64,000 bases of DNA. Source: Dinoroseobacter shibae DFL 12 = DSM 16493 (GTDB lineage Bacteria; Pseudomonadota; Alphaproteobacteria; Rhodobacterales; Rhodobacteraceae). The DNA lies in contig NC_009952.1 of NCBI RefSeq assembly GCF_000018145.1, positions 62,001 to 126,000 on the forward strand, read 5' to 3'. A program made the position numbers and the translations under genes. Positions 18,025 through 27,782 of the stretch are shown here, piece after piece; positions within the stretch are counted from its first letter, which is position 1; each line of letters opens with the position of its first letter. The notes under the pieces were generated by a model. It was not told the DNA's origin. It did not search any database and was given only the letters and a program-made list of their open reading frames with translations.

Positions 18025-18057
18025 GAAAAAAGGACTGCATCCGGGTGGATGCAGTCC
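18025..18057 (-). terminator. Rho-independent terminator of leuB
   Basis: On the reverse strand an 11-bp perfect stem (arms GGACTGCATCC and GGATGCAGTCC, 18032-18057, 4-nt loop) is followed by a T-rich tract. It starts 22 bp beyond the leuB stop. Confidence 0.9.
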
Positions 18058-18079
18058 GGGTCTGCGAAGGTTGCGGGGC

Positions 18080-19186
18080 TCAGAGGCTGGCGTCGAGGGC
18101 CGCGATCACCGCATCGCCCATTTGCGATGTGCTGGCCGGCGCGGTGTCGCCTGCCTGCATCAGGTCCGCGGTGCGGATGCCCTGGGCGAGCACTTGGTTG
18201 ACCGCGGCTTCCAGCCGGTCGGCCTCTGCCCCCTGGTCAAAGGAGTAGCGCAGCGCCATAGCAAAGCTCAGGATGCAGGCGCAGGGGTTGGCCTTGCCCT
18301 GGCCTGCGATGTCCGGGGCGGAGCCGTGGACCGGCTCGTAGAGCGCCTTGGGCCGTCCGTTTTCCATCGGCAGCCCGAGGGAGGCCGAGGGCAGCATGCC
18401 GAGCGAGCCGGTGAGCATCGCCGCCGCATCGGACAGCAGGTCGCCGAACAGGTTGTCGGTGACGATGACGTCGAACTGCTTGGGCGCGCGCACGAGCTGC
18501 ATGGCGCCTGCATCGGCATACATGTGGCTCAGCTCCACATCCGCGTATTCGGCGGCATGGATCTCGGTCACCACGTCGCGCCACAGGATGCCCGACTCCA
18601 TGACATTGGCTTTCTCCATCGAGCAGACCTTGTTGCCGCGCTTCTTGGCCAGCTCGAAGGCCGAACGCGCGACGCGGGCGATCTCGCTCTCGGTATAGCG
18701 CTGTGTATTGATGCCGACCCGCTCGTTGCCTTCCTTGTGGATGCCGCGCGGCTCGCCGAAATAGACGCCGGAGGTCAGCTCGCGCACGATCATGATGTCC
18801 AGCCCGGCGACGATATCCTTCTTGAGCGACGAGAAATCCGCCAGCGCGTCGAAGCACTGGGCCGGGCGCAGGTTGGCAAAGAGGTCCATCTCCTTGCGCA
18901 GGCGCAGCAGGCCGCGCTCGGGCTTCAGCGAGAAGTCGAGCGTGTCGTATTTCGGCCCGCCCACGGCGCCGAGCAGGACGGCGTCGACCGCTTGGGCCTT
19001 GGCCATGGTCTCGTCCGCAAGCGGCACACCGTGCACGTCGTAGGCCGCCCCGCCCACGAGATCTTCCGACACGTCGAACGCCAGGTCGCGCTTGGCGCCG
19101 TACCAGTCGATGATCTTGCGCACCTCGGCCATGACCTCGGGGCCGATGCCGTCCCCGGCAAGGATCAGAAGGGAAGCGGTGCTCAT
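18080..19186 (-). CDS. leuB: 3-isopropylmalate dehydrogenase
   Basis: A 368-residue isocitrate/isopropylmalate dehydrogenase family enzyme. It oxidatively decarboxylates 3-isopropylmalate to 2-oxoisocaproate in leucine synthesis. Visible features are the N-terminal [11 protein letters not shown], the substrate loop [18 protein letters not shown], and [20 protein letters not shown] with metal-binding aspartates. [15 protein letters not shown] carries the NAD-binding motif. The ATG at 19186 starts the conserved domain. The leucine genes run leuC-leuD-leuB on this strand, but other genes lie between them, and leuB has its own terminator. Confidence 0.97.
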   Translation of the reverse strand: MSTASLLILAGDGIGPEVMAEVRKIIDWYGAKRDLAFDVSEDLVGGAAYDVHGVPLADETMAKAQAVDAVLLGAVGGPKYDTLDFSLKPERGLLRLRKEMDLFANLRPAQCFDALADFSSLKKDIVAGLDIMIVRELTSGVYFGEPRGIHKEGNERVGINTQRYTESEIARVARSAFELAKKRGNKVCSMEKANVMESGILWRDVVTEIHAAEYADVELSHMYADAGAMQLVRAPKQFDVIVTDNLFGDLLSDAAAMLTGSLGMLPSASLGLPMENGRPKALYEPVHGSAPDIAGQGKANPCACILSFAMALRYSFDQGAEADRLEAAVNQVLAQGIRTADLMQAGDTAPASTSQMGDAVIAALDASL

Positions 19187-19261
19187 GTCGTGTTTCTCCG
19201 GCTGCGTTTTGCCGCGTGCGGTATCCCGTTGACCGCGGAGGGTCAAGGCGTGGGCGTGCGC

Positions 19262-20386
19262 TCAAGGGCGCAGGTCGACCCAGATCAGCCGGTGGCGGGA
19301 TGCGGTCTCGGTTCGTGCCAGCGCCGCGGCGTCCTCCGGGTCGGGCCAGTGCAGACCGGCGCCGGTCACGGTCAGGTCCCGCGTGGGCAGGATGTAATCA
19401 ACCCGCAGGTTGCCGGGATCGGTTGGGCGCGTGTCGGGCCAGTCCACCGTATCGTGCGCGGGATCGCCGCCGTGCCGGGCGTTCACGCCGCCCTGCGCCC
19501 GAGTGGCCGCAGCCGCCCCCGTCGCTTGTGGGGCAGGGTCCTGAAGGCGTGGGTGGGCGCGCAGGCGGGCGAGGGCGCCGGGGCGGGCCTCCCCATCCTG
19601 CGGGTCGGCGTTGAGCGTACCCAGAACCACGGCCTTCCCGAGCGGGGGGGCGGTGCCTTCCGGGCGCCAGCCGTTGAGGTAGTCGGCCCAGAGCCGCATC
19701 TGGTCCGCGTTGCGCCGCCCGTTGCGATCCTCCGGACCGTCGAACACGGGCGGCGTGGCGTGCAGGGTCAGAAGCCGCAGCACGTCGCCCGAGGGCAGGC
19801 GCACGGGCACGTCCCAATGCCCCGTGGCCGACAACCGGATCACGGCCTGTTCTTCGGGACCGTAAGTTTCGGGCAGGCTGGCGGCGGGAAACTCGGCCCA
19901 GAGCAGGCCCGACAGGTCGGTGATCTCGTCGCGCAGAATCGGGTAGCGTGACAGCAGCACCAGCCCGCCCGCGCCGCGAAACTCGCCAAAGGCCTGGGTG
20001 TCTTCGGGTTCGTCCCATTTCCCGTCGCGGTCGAGGTCGAGGCCGGTGGGCACGCCGGTGTTCGGTGCGGCGGTAAATCCGTGGGGAAGGGGCAGGCCGC
20101 GCTGGGCCAGGGCCGTTTGCAGCGCGGCCAAAGTGGCTTGCCCCGCGTCGTAATCGATATCGGCCAGCAGGACGATGTCCGGTGCGGTCTCCACCAATAT
20201 ATCCAGCACCGCGGCGAGTTGGTCCGGCGCCTCATCCCGCCGCAGGTCGCGCAGAAGCAGCCCCGGCCCGCGCGCCGAGAGCTCGGTATGGAAATAGGCC
20301 ACGCGCACGGTCTCGGCGGTCAAACGCAGCGGGCCGACCAGCAGGGCCAGCACAAGGCAAAATCGGAACAGGCGGGCAAGGCGCAT
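19262..20386 (-). CDS. Secreted endonuclease/exonuclease/phosphatase family protein
   Basis: A 374-residue protein with a signal peptide (residues 1-24, ending TAE). It fits the EEP superfamily: DIVLLADIDYD replaces the usual E-containing metal block, then VLLSRYPIL, LTLHATPPV, LGTLNADPQDG (the GDxN-like block) and RVDYILPT near the end. The C-terminal SDH motif appears as SRHRL. Some metal ligands differ from the classical pattern, so nuclease activity is uncertain; phosphodiesterase action in the periplasm is possible. It lies between leuD and leuB, behind a terminator, so it may have its own promoter. Confidence 0.72.
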   Translation of the reverse strand: MRLARLFRFCLVLALLVGPLRLTAETVRVAYFHTELSARGPGLLLRDLRRDEAPDQLAAVLDILVETAPDIVLLADIDYDAGQATLAALQTALAQRGLPLPHGFTAAPNTGVPTGLDLDRDGKWDEPEDTQAFGEFRGAGGLVLLSRYPILRDEITDLSGLLWAEFPAASLPETYGPEEQAVIRLSATGHWDVPVRLPSGDVLRLLTLHATPPVFDGPEDRNGRRNADQMRLWADYLNGWRPEGTAPPLGKAVVLGTLNADPQDGEARPGALARLRAHPRLQDPAPQATGAAAATRAQGGVNARHGGDPAHDTVDWPDTRPTDPGNLRVDYILPTRDLTVTGAGLHWPDPEDAAALARTETASRHRLIWVDLRP

Positions 20387-20403
20387 GGACGGGTCCGAAC
20401 GTG

Positions 20404-20435
20404 AAAAGGGCCTCCGATCCGTTGATCGAAAGCCC
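20404..20435 (-). terminator. Rho-independent terminator of leuD
   Basis: Reading the reverse strand, a 12-bp stem with two G-U pairs (20408-20419 with 20424-20435, 4-nt loop) is followed by TTTT. It lies 57 bp beyond the leuD stop and separates leuD from the EEP gene. Confidence 0.8.
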
Positions 20436-20491
20436 CGCCATGTTTCGTCAATATTGGTTAAGGTATCCTTACCGGCGTCCGGCCGATGGGG

Positions 20492-21097
20492 TCAGACCCA
20501 AGGCCGTGCCGCGCTGGCCTGAGCCTCGAACGCATCGATGGACGCGACCTTCTCAAGGCTCAGCCCGATATCGTCGAGCCCATTGAGCAGGCAGTGCTTC
20601 TTGAAGGCGTCCACCTCGAAGGAGATCGTGCCGCCGTCGGGGCCGGAGATCGTCTGGTTCTCCAGATCGACGGTGACGGTCGCGTTTGCCCCCCGCGCCG
20701 CATCGTCCATCAGCTTGTCCACCTCTTCCTGGGGCAGGGCGATGGGCAGGATGCCGTTCTTGAAGCAGTTGTTGTAGAAGATATCGGCAAAGCTCGGCGC
20801 GATCACGCAGCGGATGCCGAAATCCAGCAGCGCCCAGGGGGCGTGTTCCCGCGACGAGCCGCAGCCGAAATTCTCGCCGGTCACGAGGATCTGGGCGTCG
20901 CGGTATTGCGGCTTGTTCAGCACGAAATCCGGGTTCTCGTTGCCCTGCCGGTCATAGCGCATCTCGTCGAACAGGTTCACGCCCAGGCCGGAGCGCTTGA
21001 TCGTTTTGAGGAACTGCTTGGGGATGATCATGTCGGTGTCGATATTGACCAGCGGCATGGGCGCCGCGATCCCGGTCAGCTTGGTGAATTTTTCCAT
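20492..21097 (-). CDS. leuD: 3-isopropylmalate dehydratase small subunit
   Basis: A 201-residue swivel-domain subunit of isopropylmalate isomerase, which works with LeuC to convert 2- to 3-isopropylmalate. Family motifs are [16 protein letters not shown] at the N-terminus, [17 protein letters not shown] for substrate specificity, and [17 protein letters not shown]. The ATG at 21097 starts the conserved MEKFTKLTG; the frame is open upstream only by chance overlap. A DUF308 gene separates it from leuC by about 600 bp. Confidence 0.97.
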   Translation of the reverse strand: MEKFTKLTGIAAPMPLVNIDTDMIIPKQFLKTIKRSGLGVNLFDEMRYDRQGNENPDFVLNKPQYRDAQILVTGENFGCGSSREHAPWALLDFGIRCVIAPSFADIFYNNCFKNGILPIALPQEEVDKLMDDAARGANATVTVDLENQTISGPDGGTISFEVDAFKKHCLLNGLDDIGLSLEKVASIDAFEAQASAARPWV

Positions 21098-21134
21098 CAG
21101 AAGTCTCCGAGGCGTCGTGCCGAGGCAGGCGCCG

Positions 21135-21674
21135 TTAGTCTTTTTTCGGTTTGGCCAGCTCGGGATGGCTGCGCAGGAAGAAGCCCAGCACCACGAAGCC
21201 CATGCCATTGAACAGCAACTCGACCCCCAGCAGCACGCCCAGCAATTGCACTGAGGCGGTGGCGAAATTGGCCATGATGTAAGCCGCCAGCAGGATCGAC
21301 AGAGCGCCGGAGATCAGCATCGGCCAGAAGAACTGGGTCTGCTTCATGGTCCAGGCAAAGACGATCCGCGCGCCGCCGCTGACCGCCAGCAGGATGGTGA
21401 TCAGCAGGGCGAGGGAAATCGCGCCCTGAAGCGGGTTGAACAGGAAGGAGAGGCCCAGGAACGCCGCGAGCACCCCCATGCCGATCGAGAACGCCTTGCT
21501 GCCGAAGCCCTCTTCGCCGAGACCGCCGACGATCTGCGCGCCCCCTGCGATCAGGAAAAGCGCCCCGGTCAGGCCGGTGACCGCGATCGAGGCAAGCACG
21601 GTGTTGCCCAGTACGATCACGCCGCAGACCAGCGAGAGCAGCCCAAGCAGGGCCCATTTCATCCATTGTTTCAC
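21135..21674 (-). CDS. HdeD-like DUF308 membrane protein
   Basis: A 179-residue protein with six predicted membrane helices in three DUF308 hairpin repeats, typical of HdeD, an enteric acid-resistance membrane protein. The tail is short, charged and ends KPKKD. The biochemical role is unknown. The gene is inserted between leuC and leuD with spacings of 22 and 37 bp, so it is almost certainly co-transcribed with both, although no leucine-related role is known for the family. Confidence 0.82.
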   Translation of the reverse strand: MKQWMKWALLGLLSLVCGVIVLGNTVLASIAVTGLTGALFLIAGGAQIVGGLGEEGFGSKAFSIGMGVLAAFLGLSFLFNPLQGAISLALLITILLAVSGGARIVFAWTMKQTQFFWPMLISGALSILLAAYIMANFATASVQLLGVLLGVELLFNGMGFVVLGFFLRSHPELAKPKKD

Positions 21675-21696
21675 GACAAGTCTCCTGCTTTCTGGG

Positions 21697-23100
21697 TTAC
21701 ATCAGGTCCCGCACGTCCGTGAGCTTGCCGGTGACCGCGGCGGCGGCGGCCATGGCGGGCGAGACGAGATGCGTCCGCCCCTTGTAGCCCTGCCGCCCCT
21801 CGAAATTGCGGTTCGAGGTAGAGGCACAGCGCTCGCCTTCGCTCAGCTGGTCGGGGTTCATGGCCAGGCACATGGAACAGCCCGCCATGCGCCATTCGAA
21901 CCCGGCCTGCTTGAAGATGTCGGCAAGGCCTTCTTCCTCGGCCTGGGCGCGGACAAGACCGGAGCCTGGCACCACCATCGCCCGCTTCACGGCGATCTTC
22001 TTGCCCTTCAGGATTTCCGCGGCGGCGCGCAGGTCTTCGATCCGGCCATTGGTGCAGGAGCCGATGAAGACCGTGTCGATCTCGATCTCGCTCAGCGGCG
22101 TGCCCGGGGTCAGGCCCATGTAGTCGAGCGAGCGCCGGGCCGCGTCGACCTTGCCGCCGGTGAAATCCTCCGGCGCGGGCACCATGGCACTGATCGGTAG
22201 CACGTCTTCGGGGGAGGTGCCCCAGGTGACCACGGGGGCGATATCCTCGCCCTTGATGGTGACGACCTTGTCCCAATGGGCGTCGTCGTCGGAATAGAGG
22301 GTCTTCCACCAGGCCAGCGCGGCCTCCCACTGTGCGCCCTTCGGCGCATGGGGGCGGCCCTGCACGTATTCATAGGTCTTCTCGTCCGGCGCGATCAGGC
22401 CCGCACGTGCACCCCCTTCGATTGCCATGTTGCAGACGGTCATGCGGCCTTCCATGGACAGGTCGCGAATGGCCTCGCCGCAATACTCGATCACGTAGCC
22501 GGTGCCGCCCGCGGTGCCCGTGGCGCCGATCACCGAGAGGGTGATATCCTTGGCGGTCACGCCGGGGCGCAGCTTGCCCGTGATCTCCACCTTCATGTTC
22601 TTGGATTTCTTCTGGATCAGGGTCTGGGTGGCCAGCACATGCTCGACCTCCGACGTGCCGATACCGTGCGCCAGCGCGCCGAACGCGCCGTGGGTGGCGG
22701 TGTGGCTGTCACCGCAGACCACGGTCATGCCCGGCAGGGTCCAACCTTGCTCGGGCCCCACGATATGGACGATGCCCTGGCGGATGTCGGAAACCGGGTA
22801 GTAATGGATCCCGAAATCCTTGGCGTTCTTGTCGAGGGCTTCGACCTGAATGCGGCTGTCCTCGGTCATCTGGTCGGGGTTCTCGCGGCCAAGCGTCGTG
22901 GGCACGTTGTGGTCCGGCACGGCGATGGTCTTGTCCGGCGCGCGGACGGTGCGGCCCGCCATGCGCAGACCTTCGAAGGCTTGCGGGCTGGTTACCTCGT
23001 GGACCAGATGGCGGTCGATATAGAGCAGGCAGGTGCCATCCTCGGCCTCATGGGCCAGGTGCGCATCCCAGATCTTGTCGTAAAGCGTGCGGGCAGTCAT
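21697..23100 (-). CDS. leuC: 3-isopropylmalate dehydratase large subunit
   Basis: A 467-residue aconitase-family subunit of isopropylmalate isomerase carrying the [4Fe-4S] cluster. Cluster cysteines are visible in [14 protein letters not shown] and [12 protein letters not shown]; other signatures are [17 protein letters not shown] and the N-terminal [12 protein letters not shown]. It pairs with LeuD. The ATG at 23100 is the only sensible start. No leucine-rich leader peptide for attenuation was found in the 311 bp upstream. Confidence 0.97.
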   Translation of the reverse strand: MTARTLYDKIWDAHLAHEAEDGTCLLYIDRHLVHEVTSPQAFEGLRMAGRTVRAPDKTIAVPDHNVPTTLGRENPDQMTEDSRIQVEALDKNAKDFGIHYYPVSDIRQGIVHIVGPEQGWTLPGMTVVCGDSHTATHGAFGALAHGIGTSEVEHVLATQTLIQKKSKNMKVEITGKLRPGVTAKDITLSVIGATGTAGGTGYVIEYCGEAIRDLSMEGRMTVCNMAIEGGARAGLIAPDEKTYEYVQGRPHAPKGAQWEAALAWWKTLYSDDDAHWDKVVTIKGEDIAPVVTWGTSPEDVLPISAMVPAPEDFTGGKVDAARRSLDYMGLTPGTPLSEIEIDTVFIGSCTNGRIEDLRAAAEILKGKKIAVKRAMVVPGSGLVRAQAEEEGLADIFKQAGFEWRMAGCSMCLAMNPDQLSEGERCASTSNRNFEGRQGYKGRTHLVSPAMAAAAAVTGKLTDVRDLM

Positions 23101-23411
23101 GGATCTCTCCCCAGGTGGAGGGTGTCATTGCAATGGGTCTGGCAGGGGCAGGGGCGTCAAAGCCCCACGCGCACCGTTCGAAGGGCGCCGTGGAACCGCC
23201 AGGGCAACCGCGACCGGTCTGACATGTCGAAAACTCTGTCCATGAGCAGCAGATACAGCCCCCGACCCTGTGCCGCAAGAGATGCTTGTCGCCGCCCGGC
23301 AGGGGCCGCTGTCCATGTGTCGCACCCGTGGGGTGTGGAAAAAAATGATCCGGGCCCGATATGGCACCGTACCCCCTGCACAATACCACCAAAGTCGAAG
23401 GACACGGCGTC
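23101..23411. other. Divergent intergenic region leuC / SOUL gene
   Basis: A 311-bp gap between divergent genes which must hold both promoters. No leader peptide, riboswitch fold or clear operator was recognised. A short A-rich tract (AAAAAAATG) at about 23339-23347 is the only notable local feature. Confidence 0.35.
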
Positions 23412-24014
23412 ATGATACGCACCACACATATAGCCTTGATGCTCGGTATGATGGTCGCCGCGGTGTCGGTGGGCGCAGAAGCGCAGCTTTATCGTGGATA
23501 TGAGACCCCCAGCTATGAAGTCACCGTGAAAAAAGGCGATTTCGAGCGTCGCAGCTATGCGCCGCAGGTCGTCGCGGAGGTCTATGTGCAAGGCGACCGG
23601 GAAGAGGCCGTCTCGCGCGGCTTCCGCGTGCTGGCCGACTACATCTTCGGCGGCAACGTGGATGAGGCCAAGGTCGCGATGACCACACCGGTCAGTCAGC
23701 AGGCCGCCGACGATGATGACGCCGGTCTCTGGGTCGTGCGATTCGGGATGCCCCGGGGTTACACACTGGAAAACCTGCCGAAGCCGCAATCGGCGGCGAT
23801 CCGTCTGACCGAGACACCGGCGGAGGACCAATTGGTGGTGCAGTTCACCGGCCGCTGGAGCGAAGCACAGCTCACCCAGAAAGAGCTGGAATTGCGGGCT
23901 TTTGCAGCAGCGCACGGGTTGGACGCGTCCGGTGCGCCGCGGTTCTATTTTTATGATGGGCCGTTCACCCTGCCGTGGACTCGCCGCAACGAGGTTGCGC
24001 TCGTTTTGAATTGA
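23412..24014 (+). CDS. SOUL-family heme-binding protein, secreted
   Basis: A 200-residue protein with a signal peptide (about residues 1-24, ending AEA). The mature part begins YRGYETPSYEVTVKKGDFE, and has FGGNVDEAKVAMTTPV and the C-terminal FYFYDGPFTLPWTRRNEVAL, all hallmarks of the SOUL/p22HBP family, which binds heme or tetrapyrroles. Location in the periplasm is inferred. The ATG at 23412 gives the proper signal peptide; the frame extends upstream without such features. It is a single gene, divergent from leuC. Confidence 0.87.
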   Translation: MIRTTHIALMLGMMVAAVSVGAEAQLYRGYETPSYEVTVKKGDFERRSYAPQVVAEVYVQGDREEAVSRGFRVLADYIFGGNVDEAKVAMTTPVSQQAADDDDAGLWVVRFGMPRGYTLENLPKPQSAAIRLTETPAEDQLVVQFTGRWSEAQLTQKELELRAFAAAHGLDASGAPRFYFYDGPFTLPWTRRNEVALVLN

Positions 24015-24161
24015 TGCGCATGGCCGCCCCAAGTGCGGGCCGTTGAGCGAAATGTCGTTCAATGCTATGTTGCTAGTAGCCCGGCGTCGGGGCGTATCTG
24101 ACGTGTTGCCCAGGAGGACAGAAATCTGTCTCACATTTCCAATGCGGTTGGGGTCTCCGCT

Positions 24162-24545
24162 GTGACTGAAACCCCTCAGGCTGGACTGGCCGCCGTGCCC
24201 ACATCCGGCAGCATGAGCGACCGGATACTGGCGCTCACCCTCACCTCTCTTGATCAGGACAAGGCCGAGGATGTCGTCTCCATCAATTTGCGGGGCAAAT
24301 CGAGCATGGCGGACCATATGGTCGTCTGTTCGGGGCGCTCCACGCGTCAGGTGGCCGCGATTTCGGAAAAGCTGGTCGAACGGCTGAAGGCCGAGCTAGG
24401 CGTGGCCTGCAAGGTCGAGGGCAAGGGCCAGGGCGACTGGGTGTTGATCGATACCGGCGACGTGGTGGTGCATGTGTTCCGCCCCGAAGTGCGCGAGTTC
24501 TACCAGCTCGAAAAGATGTGGATGACCCCGGCGGCCCAGGCCTGA
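24162..24545 (+). CDS. rsfS: Ribosome silencing factor RsfS
   Basis: A 127-residue protein of the RsfS/Iojap family: LTSLDQDKAEDVVSINLRGK, ADHMVVCSGRSTRQVAAISE and the C-terminal GDWVLIDTGDVVVHVFRPEVREFYQLEKMW. RsfS binds ribosomal protein uL14 and blocks subunit joining when nutrients are short. The GTG at 24162 is used; ATG at 24213 would remove a poorly conserved, low-complexity N-terminus and is possible. rlmH follows after 18 bp, a common pairing. Confidence 0.93.
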   Translation: MTETPQAGLAAVPTSGSMSDRILALTLTSLDQDKAEDVVSINLRGKSSMADHMVVCSGRSTRQVAAISEKLVERLKAELGVACKVEGKGQGDWVLIDTGDVVVHVFRPEVREFYQLEKMWMTPAAQA

Positions 24546-24563
24546 GTCCGGGCCGGACGGTTC

Positions 24564-25034
24564 ATGAAAGTGACGCTGTGCGTGGTCGGCCGCCTGCGGG
24601 CGGGACCGGAACGCGACCTGATCAATGACTACCTGCAACGCTTCGACCGCACCGGGCGGGGTCTTGGCCTCGGTCCGGCGAGCGTCGTCGAGGTTGAGGA
24701 CCGCAAGGGCGGCGGGAAGGCGGCGGAGGCTGACCTGTTGCGCAAGGCGGTGCCGCGTGGTGCCGTGATCTGCGCGCTGGACGAGCGCGGCAAGACCATG
24801 AGTTCGCCGCAATTCGCCGACAGTCTTGCAGGCTGGCGCGATGCGGGGCGCAGCGATCTGGCGTTCCTGATCGGCGGGGCGGACGGGCTCGACAAGGCCT
24901 TGCGCGCGCAGGCGGAGGCGCGCTTGTCCTTCGGGGCGATGGTATGGCCGCACATGCTCGCCCGTGTGATGCTTGCCGAACAGTTGTATCGCGCGGCCGC
25001 GATCCTGGCAGGGACGCCGTATCACCGCGTGTAA
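24564..25034 (+). CDS. rlmH: 23S rRNA pseudouridine-1915 N3-methyltransferase
   Basis: A 156-residue SPOUT-fold methyltransferase. The SAM-binding knot is seen in LIGGADGLDKALRAQA and the C-terminal LAGTPYHRV, which forms part of the active site. RlmH methylates pseudouridine 1915 of helix 69 on the assembled 70S ribosome. Length equals the family norm. It is in tandem with rsfS and 123 bp ahead of gpmI. Confidence 0.96.
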   Translation: MKVTLCVVGRLRAGPERDLINDYLQRFDRTGRGLGLGPASVVEVEDRKGGGKAAEADLLRKAVPRGAVICALDERGKTMSSPQFADSLAGWRDAGRSDLAFLIGGADGLDKALRAQAEARLSFGAMVWPHMLARVMLAEQLYRAAAILAGTPYHRV

Positions 25035-25157
25035 CGCGGGCGGTATGGGCGGTTTTTCGAGTGTTTGTGGATCCATGACGCCGAGCACCGCGCACAGGAG
25101 GTTTCCGATCCCCAGCCGCTTCGTTAGAAGGCGCGGGAGACAACGAAGGACGATCCG

Positions 25158-26675
25158 ATGACTGCGCCGAAACCAGTGGTGTTGTGTATTCTCGATGGCT
25201 GGGGGCTGGACCCGGACGGGCCAGCGAACGCGCCGTTGCTGGCCGACACGCCTGTCATGGATCGGCTCATGGCGACCTGCCCGAATGCGACGCTGACGAC
25301 CTTCGGCCCGGATGTGGGCCTGCCCTCCGGCCAGATGGGCAATTCCGAGGTTGGGCATACCAATATCGGGGCGGGCCGGGTGGTGGCGATGGACCTCGGG
25401 CAGATCGATCTGGCGATCGAGGATGGCAGCTTTGCGCGCAACCCGGCGCTCACGGGTTTCATCGACCGGCTGAAATCCAGCGGGGGGACCGCGCATCTGA
25501 TGGGTGTGGCATCGGACGGTGGCGTGCATGGCCACACGGATCACATTATCGCAGCGGCCAAGGCGGTGGCCGGGGCCGGGGTTCCGGTTGTGCTCCATGC
25601 GATCACCGATGGGCGCGACGTCGCGCCGAAATCCGCTGATCGTTTCATGCCCGCACTTGAGGCTGCGTTGCCCGAGGGCGCGCGGATCGGCACTGTGATC
25701 GGGCGCTATTACGCAATGGATCGGGACAACCGCTGGGACCGGGTCGCGCGCGCCTTCGTCGCCATGGTCCGCGCCCAGGGTGAGACCGCCGAGAGCGCCC
25801 AGGCAGCCGTGGCCGCCGCTTACGGGAGGGGCGAGACGGACGAATTCATCGCCCCCACGGTGATCGGGGGGTATGCAGGCATGCGGGATGGCGACGGGAT
25901 CTTCTGTCTGAACTTCCGGGCCGATCGGGCGCGCGAGATCCTGCGCGCCATGGCCCAGCCGGATTTCGACGCCTTCGATCCCGCGGGCCTGCCAGACTTC
26001 GCCGCCAAGCTGGGCATGGTGTCCTATTCCGACGAGCATGATGGCTGGTTCGATATCGTTTTTCCCAAGCGCGAAATCGTCAATACCCTCGGCGCCTGGG
26101 TCGCCAAGCAGGGATTGCGGCAGTTCCGCCTCGCCGAGACCGAAAAATACCCGCATGTCACTTTCTTTCTGAATGGCGGGCAGGAGACGCCCGAGACCGG
26201 GGAGGACCGTTTCATGCCCGACTCGCCCAAGGTGGCGACCTATGACCTGCAGCCCGAGATGAGCGCCGAGGAAGTGTCTGACAGTTTCGTGGCGGCGATC
26301 GAGGCGGGCTACGACTTGATCGTGGTGAACTACGCCAACCCGGATATGGTCGGGCATACCGGCGATCTGGAGGCGGCGAAGGCCGCTTGTACGGCAGTGG
26401 ATACAGGGCTCGGGCGCGCGCTTGCGGCCCTGGAGGTCGCGGGCGGTGCGATGATCGTCACCGCCGATCACGGCAATTGCGAAACGATGATCGACCCGGA
26501 GACCGGCGGTACGCATACCGCCCATACCCTGAACCCGGTGCCGGTGATCCTCGTGGGCGGGCCGGAGGGGGCGACGCTTGCACCGGGGCGGCTAGCCGAT
26601 CTTGCGCCGACGATCCTGCACCTGATGCACTTGCCGCAGCCGGTGGAAATGACCGGCCGAAGTCTGATCCGGTGA
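25158..26675 (+). CDS. gpmI: 2,3-bisphosphoglycerate-independent phosphoglycerate mutase
   Basis: A 505-residue alkaline phosphatase-superfamily enzyme that interconverts 3- and 2-phosphoglycerate in glycolysis and gluconeogenesis using two Mn ions. The catalytic serine is Ser63 in GNSEVGHTNIGAGR. Metal ligands are seen in ILDGWGLDPDG, GHTGDLEAA and TADHGNCE. Length fits the family. The stop overlaps the GTG of the EnvC-like gene by three bases, so the two are translationally coupled. Confidence 0.97.
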   Translation: MTAPKPVVLCILDGWGLDPDGPANAPLLADTPVMDRLMATCPNATLTTFGPDVGLPSGQMGNSEVGHTNIGAGRVVAMDLGQIDLAIEDGSFARNPALTGFIDRLKSSGGTAHLMGVASDGGVHGHTDHIIAAAKAVAGAGVPVVLHAITDGRDVAPKSADRFMPALEAALPEGARIGTVIGRYYAMDRDNRWDRVARAFVAMVRAQGETAESAQAAVAAAYGRGETDEFIAPTVIGGYAGMRDGDGIFCLNFRADRAREILRAMAQPDFDAFDPAGLPDFAAKLGMVSYSDEHDGWFDIVFPKREIVNTLGAWVAKQGLRQFRLAETEKYPHVTFFLNGGQETPETGEDRFMPDSPKVATYDLQPEMSAEEVSDSFVAAIEAGYDLIVVNYANPDMVGHTGDLEAAKAACTAVDTGLGRALAALEVAGGAMIVTADHGNCETMIDPETGGTHTAHTLNPVPVILVGGPEGATLAPGRLADLAPTILHLMHLPQPVEMTGRSLIR

Positions 26676-27775
26676 GGCGGGCGGCGGTCCTTCTCTGCGC
26701 GCTGCTGGCGGCGCCGGTTGCGGCGCAGACCGATCCCGTGGCGCGGGCGTCTCAGGCCGCGGCGCTCTTGGCCGAGGCCGAAACGGCCCTGGCCGGTGCC
26801 GGCTCCGCCCCGGACCGGATCGCGGCGCTGACCGATGCGGTGCGCGGGTTCGAGGCCGGGTTGGAGGCGGTGCGTGAAAGCGCGCGGCAGGCCGTGATCC
26901 GCGAAGAGGCGATCACCGCAAGGCTGGCCGCGGAACAGGCGCGGCTGGGCGCGTTGCTGGGCGTGCTGCAGACCCTCGACCAGACCCCGCCCCCGGCGCT
27001 GCTGCTGCATCCGGACGGCCCACTCAGCCTTGCCAGGGCGGAGATGATGGTTTCCGACGTGACCCCCGCCGTCGCCGCGGAGGCCGCGGCCCTGCGCGCC
27101 ACGCTGCAGGAGCTGTCCACCGTCCGCATGATCCGGACCAGTGCGAGCGCGCAGCTCGAAGGCGCATTGCGCGATATCCAGGCGGCTAGGGTGGCCTTGG
27201 CCGAAACCATGGCCGAGCGTGTGCGGCTGCCCGAGGGGGCGGCGCCCGATCCGGTGCTTCTGGGCGTGCTGTCGGCCTCCAGCCGGACGCTGGAGGATTT
27301 CGCTGCGGGGCTTGCGGATATCCCCGCGCCTCCTGCGCCCCTGACCGACTTCGCCAGCCTCCGCGGGGCCCTGCCCCTGCCGGTCGCGGCCCGCGTGTTG
27401 CGCCGCTTTGGCGAGGCGGATCTTGCAGGCATCGCGCGACCCGGTCTCGTGCTGGCCGCGCCGGCCCAAGCGCTCGTGACGGCGCCCTTTGCGGCCACGG
27501 TGCGCTATACCGGGACGCTTCTGGACTACGGAAACGTGATCGTGCTTGAGCCCCAAACCGGTGTTTTGCTTATTCTCGCGGGGCTGGATGCGCTCTACGT
27601 TGATGGGGGAGATGTGCTGGCCCCCGGCGCCCCGCTCGGCCTGATGGGGGGAGACCCCGCGCAGCAGACCGGTTTTGCCAGTGGTCAAACCCGGCAGGAG
27701 ACGCTTTACTTGGAACTGAGAGAGAGCGGTGCCCCGGTCGATCCGGAGGACTGGTTCGTGACAGACAAGGATTGA
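26672..27775 (+). CDS. EnvC-like murein hydrolase activator
   Basis: A 367-residue protein with a signal peptide (VRRAAVLLCALLAAPVAAQ), a long coiled-coil region (about residues 20-215, Ala/Glu/Arg-rich) and a C-terminal degenerate LytM (M23) domain. The usual HxxxD and HxH zinc ligands are replaced (VRYTGTLLDYGNVIVLEP...), as in EnvC, which activates amidases instead of cutting murein itself. It should act in the periplasm during daughter-cell separation. The GTG start overlaps the gpmI stop. A ctpA gene follows after 7 bp. Confidence 0.85.
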   Translation: MRRAAVLLCALLAAPVAAQTDPVARASQAAALLAEAETALAGAGSAPDRIAALTDAVRGFEAGLEAVRESARQAVIREEAITARLAAEQARLGALLGVLQTLDQTPPPALLLHPDGPLSLARAEMMVSDVTPAVAAEAAALRATLQELSTVRMIRTSASAQLEGALRDIQAARVALAETMAERVRLPEGAAPDPVLLGVLSASSRTLEDFAAGLADIPAPPAPLTDFASLRGALPLPVAARVLRRFGEADLAGIARPGLVLAAPAQALVTAPFAATVRYTGTLLDYGNVIVLEPQTGVLLILAGLDALYVDGGDVLAPGAPLGLMGGDPAQQTGFASGQTRQETLYLELRESGAPVDPEDWFVTDKD

Positions 27776-27782
27776 GACGCAG

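Noticed and set aside
23101-23411. Leucine attenuator ahead of leuC
   Set aside because: No short peptide with consecutive Leu codons and no terminator/antiterminator hairpin could be found.
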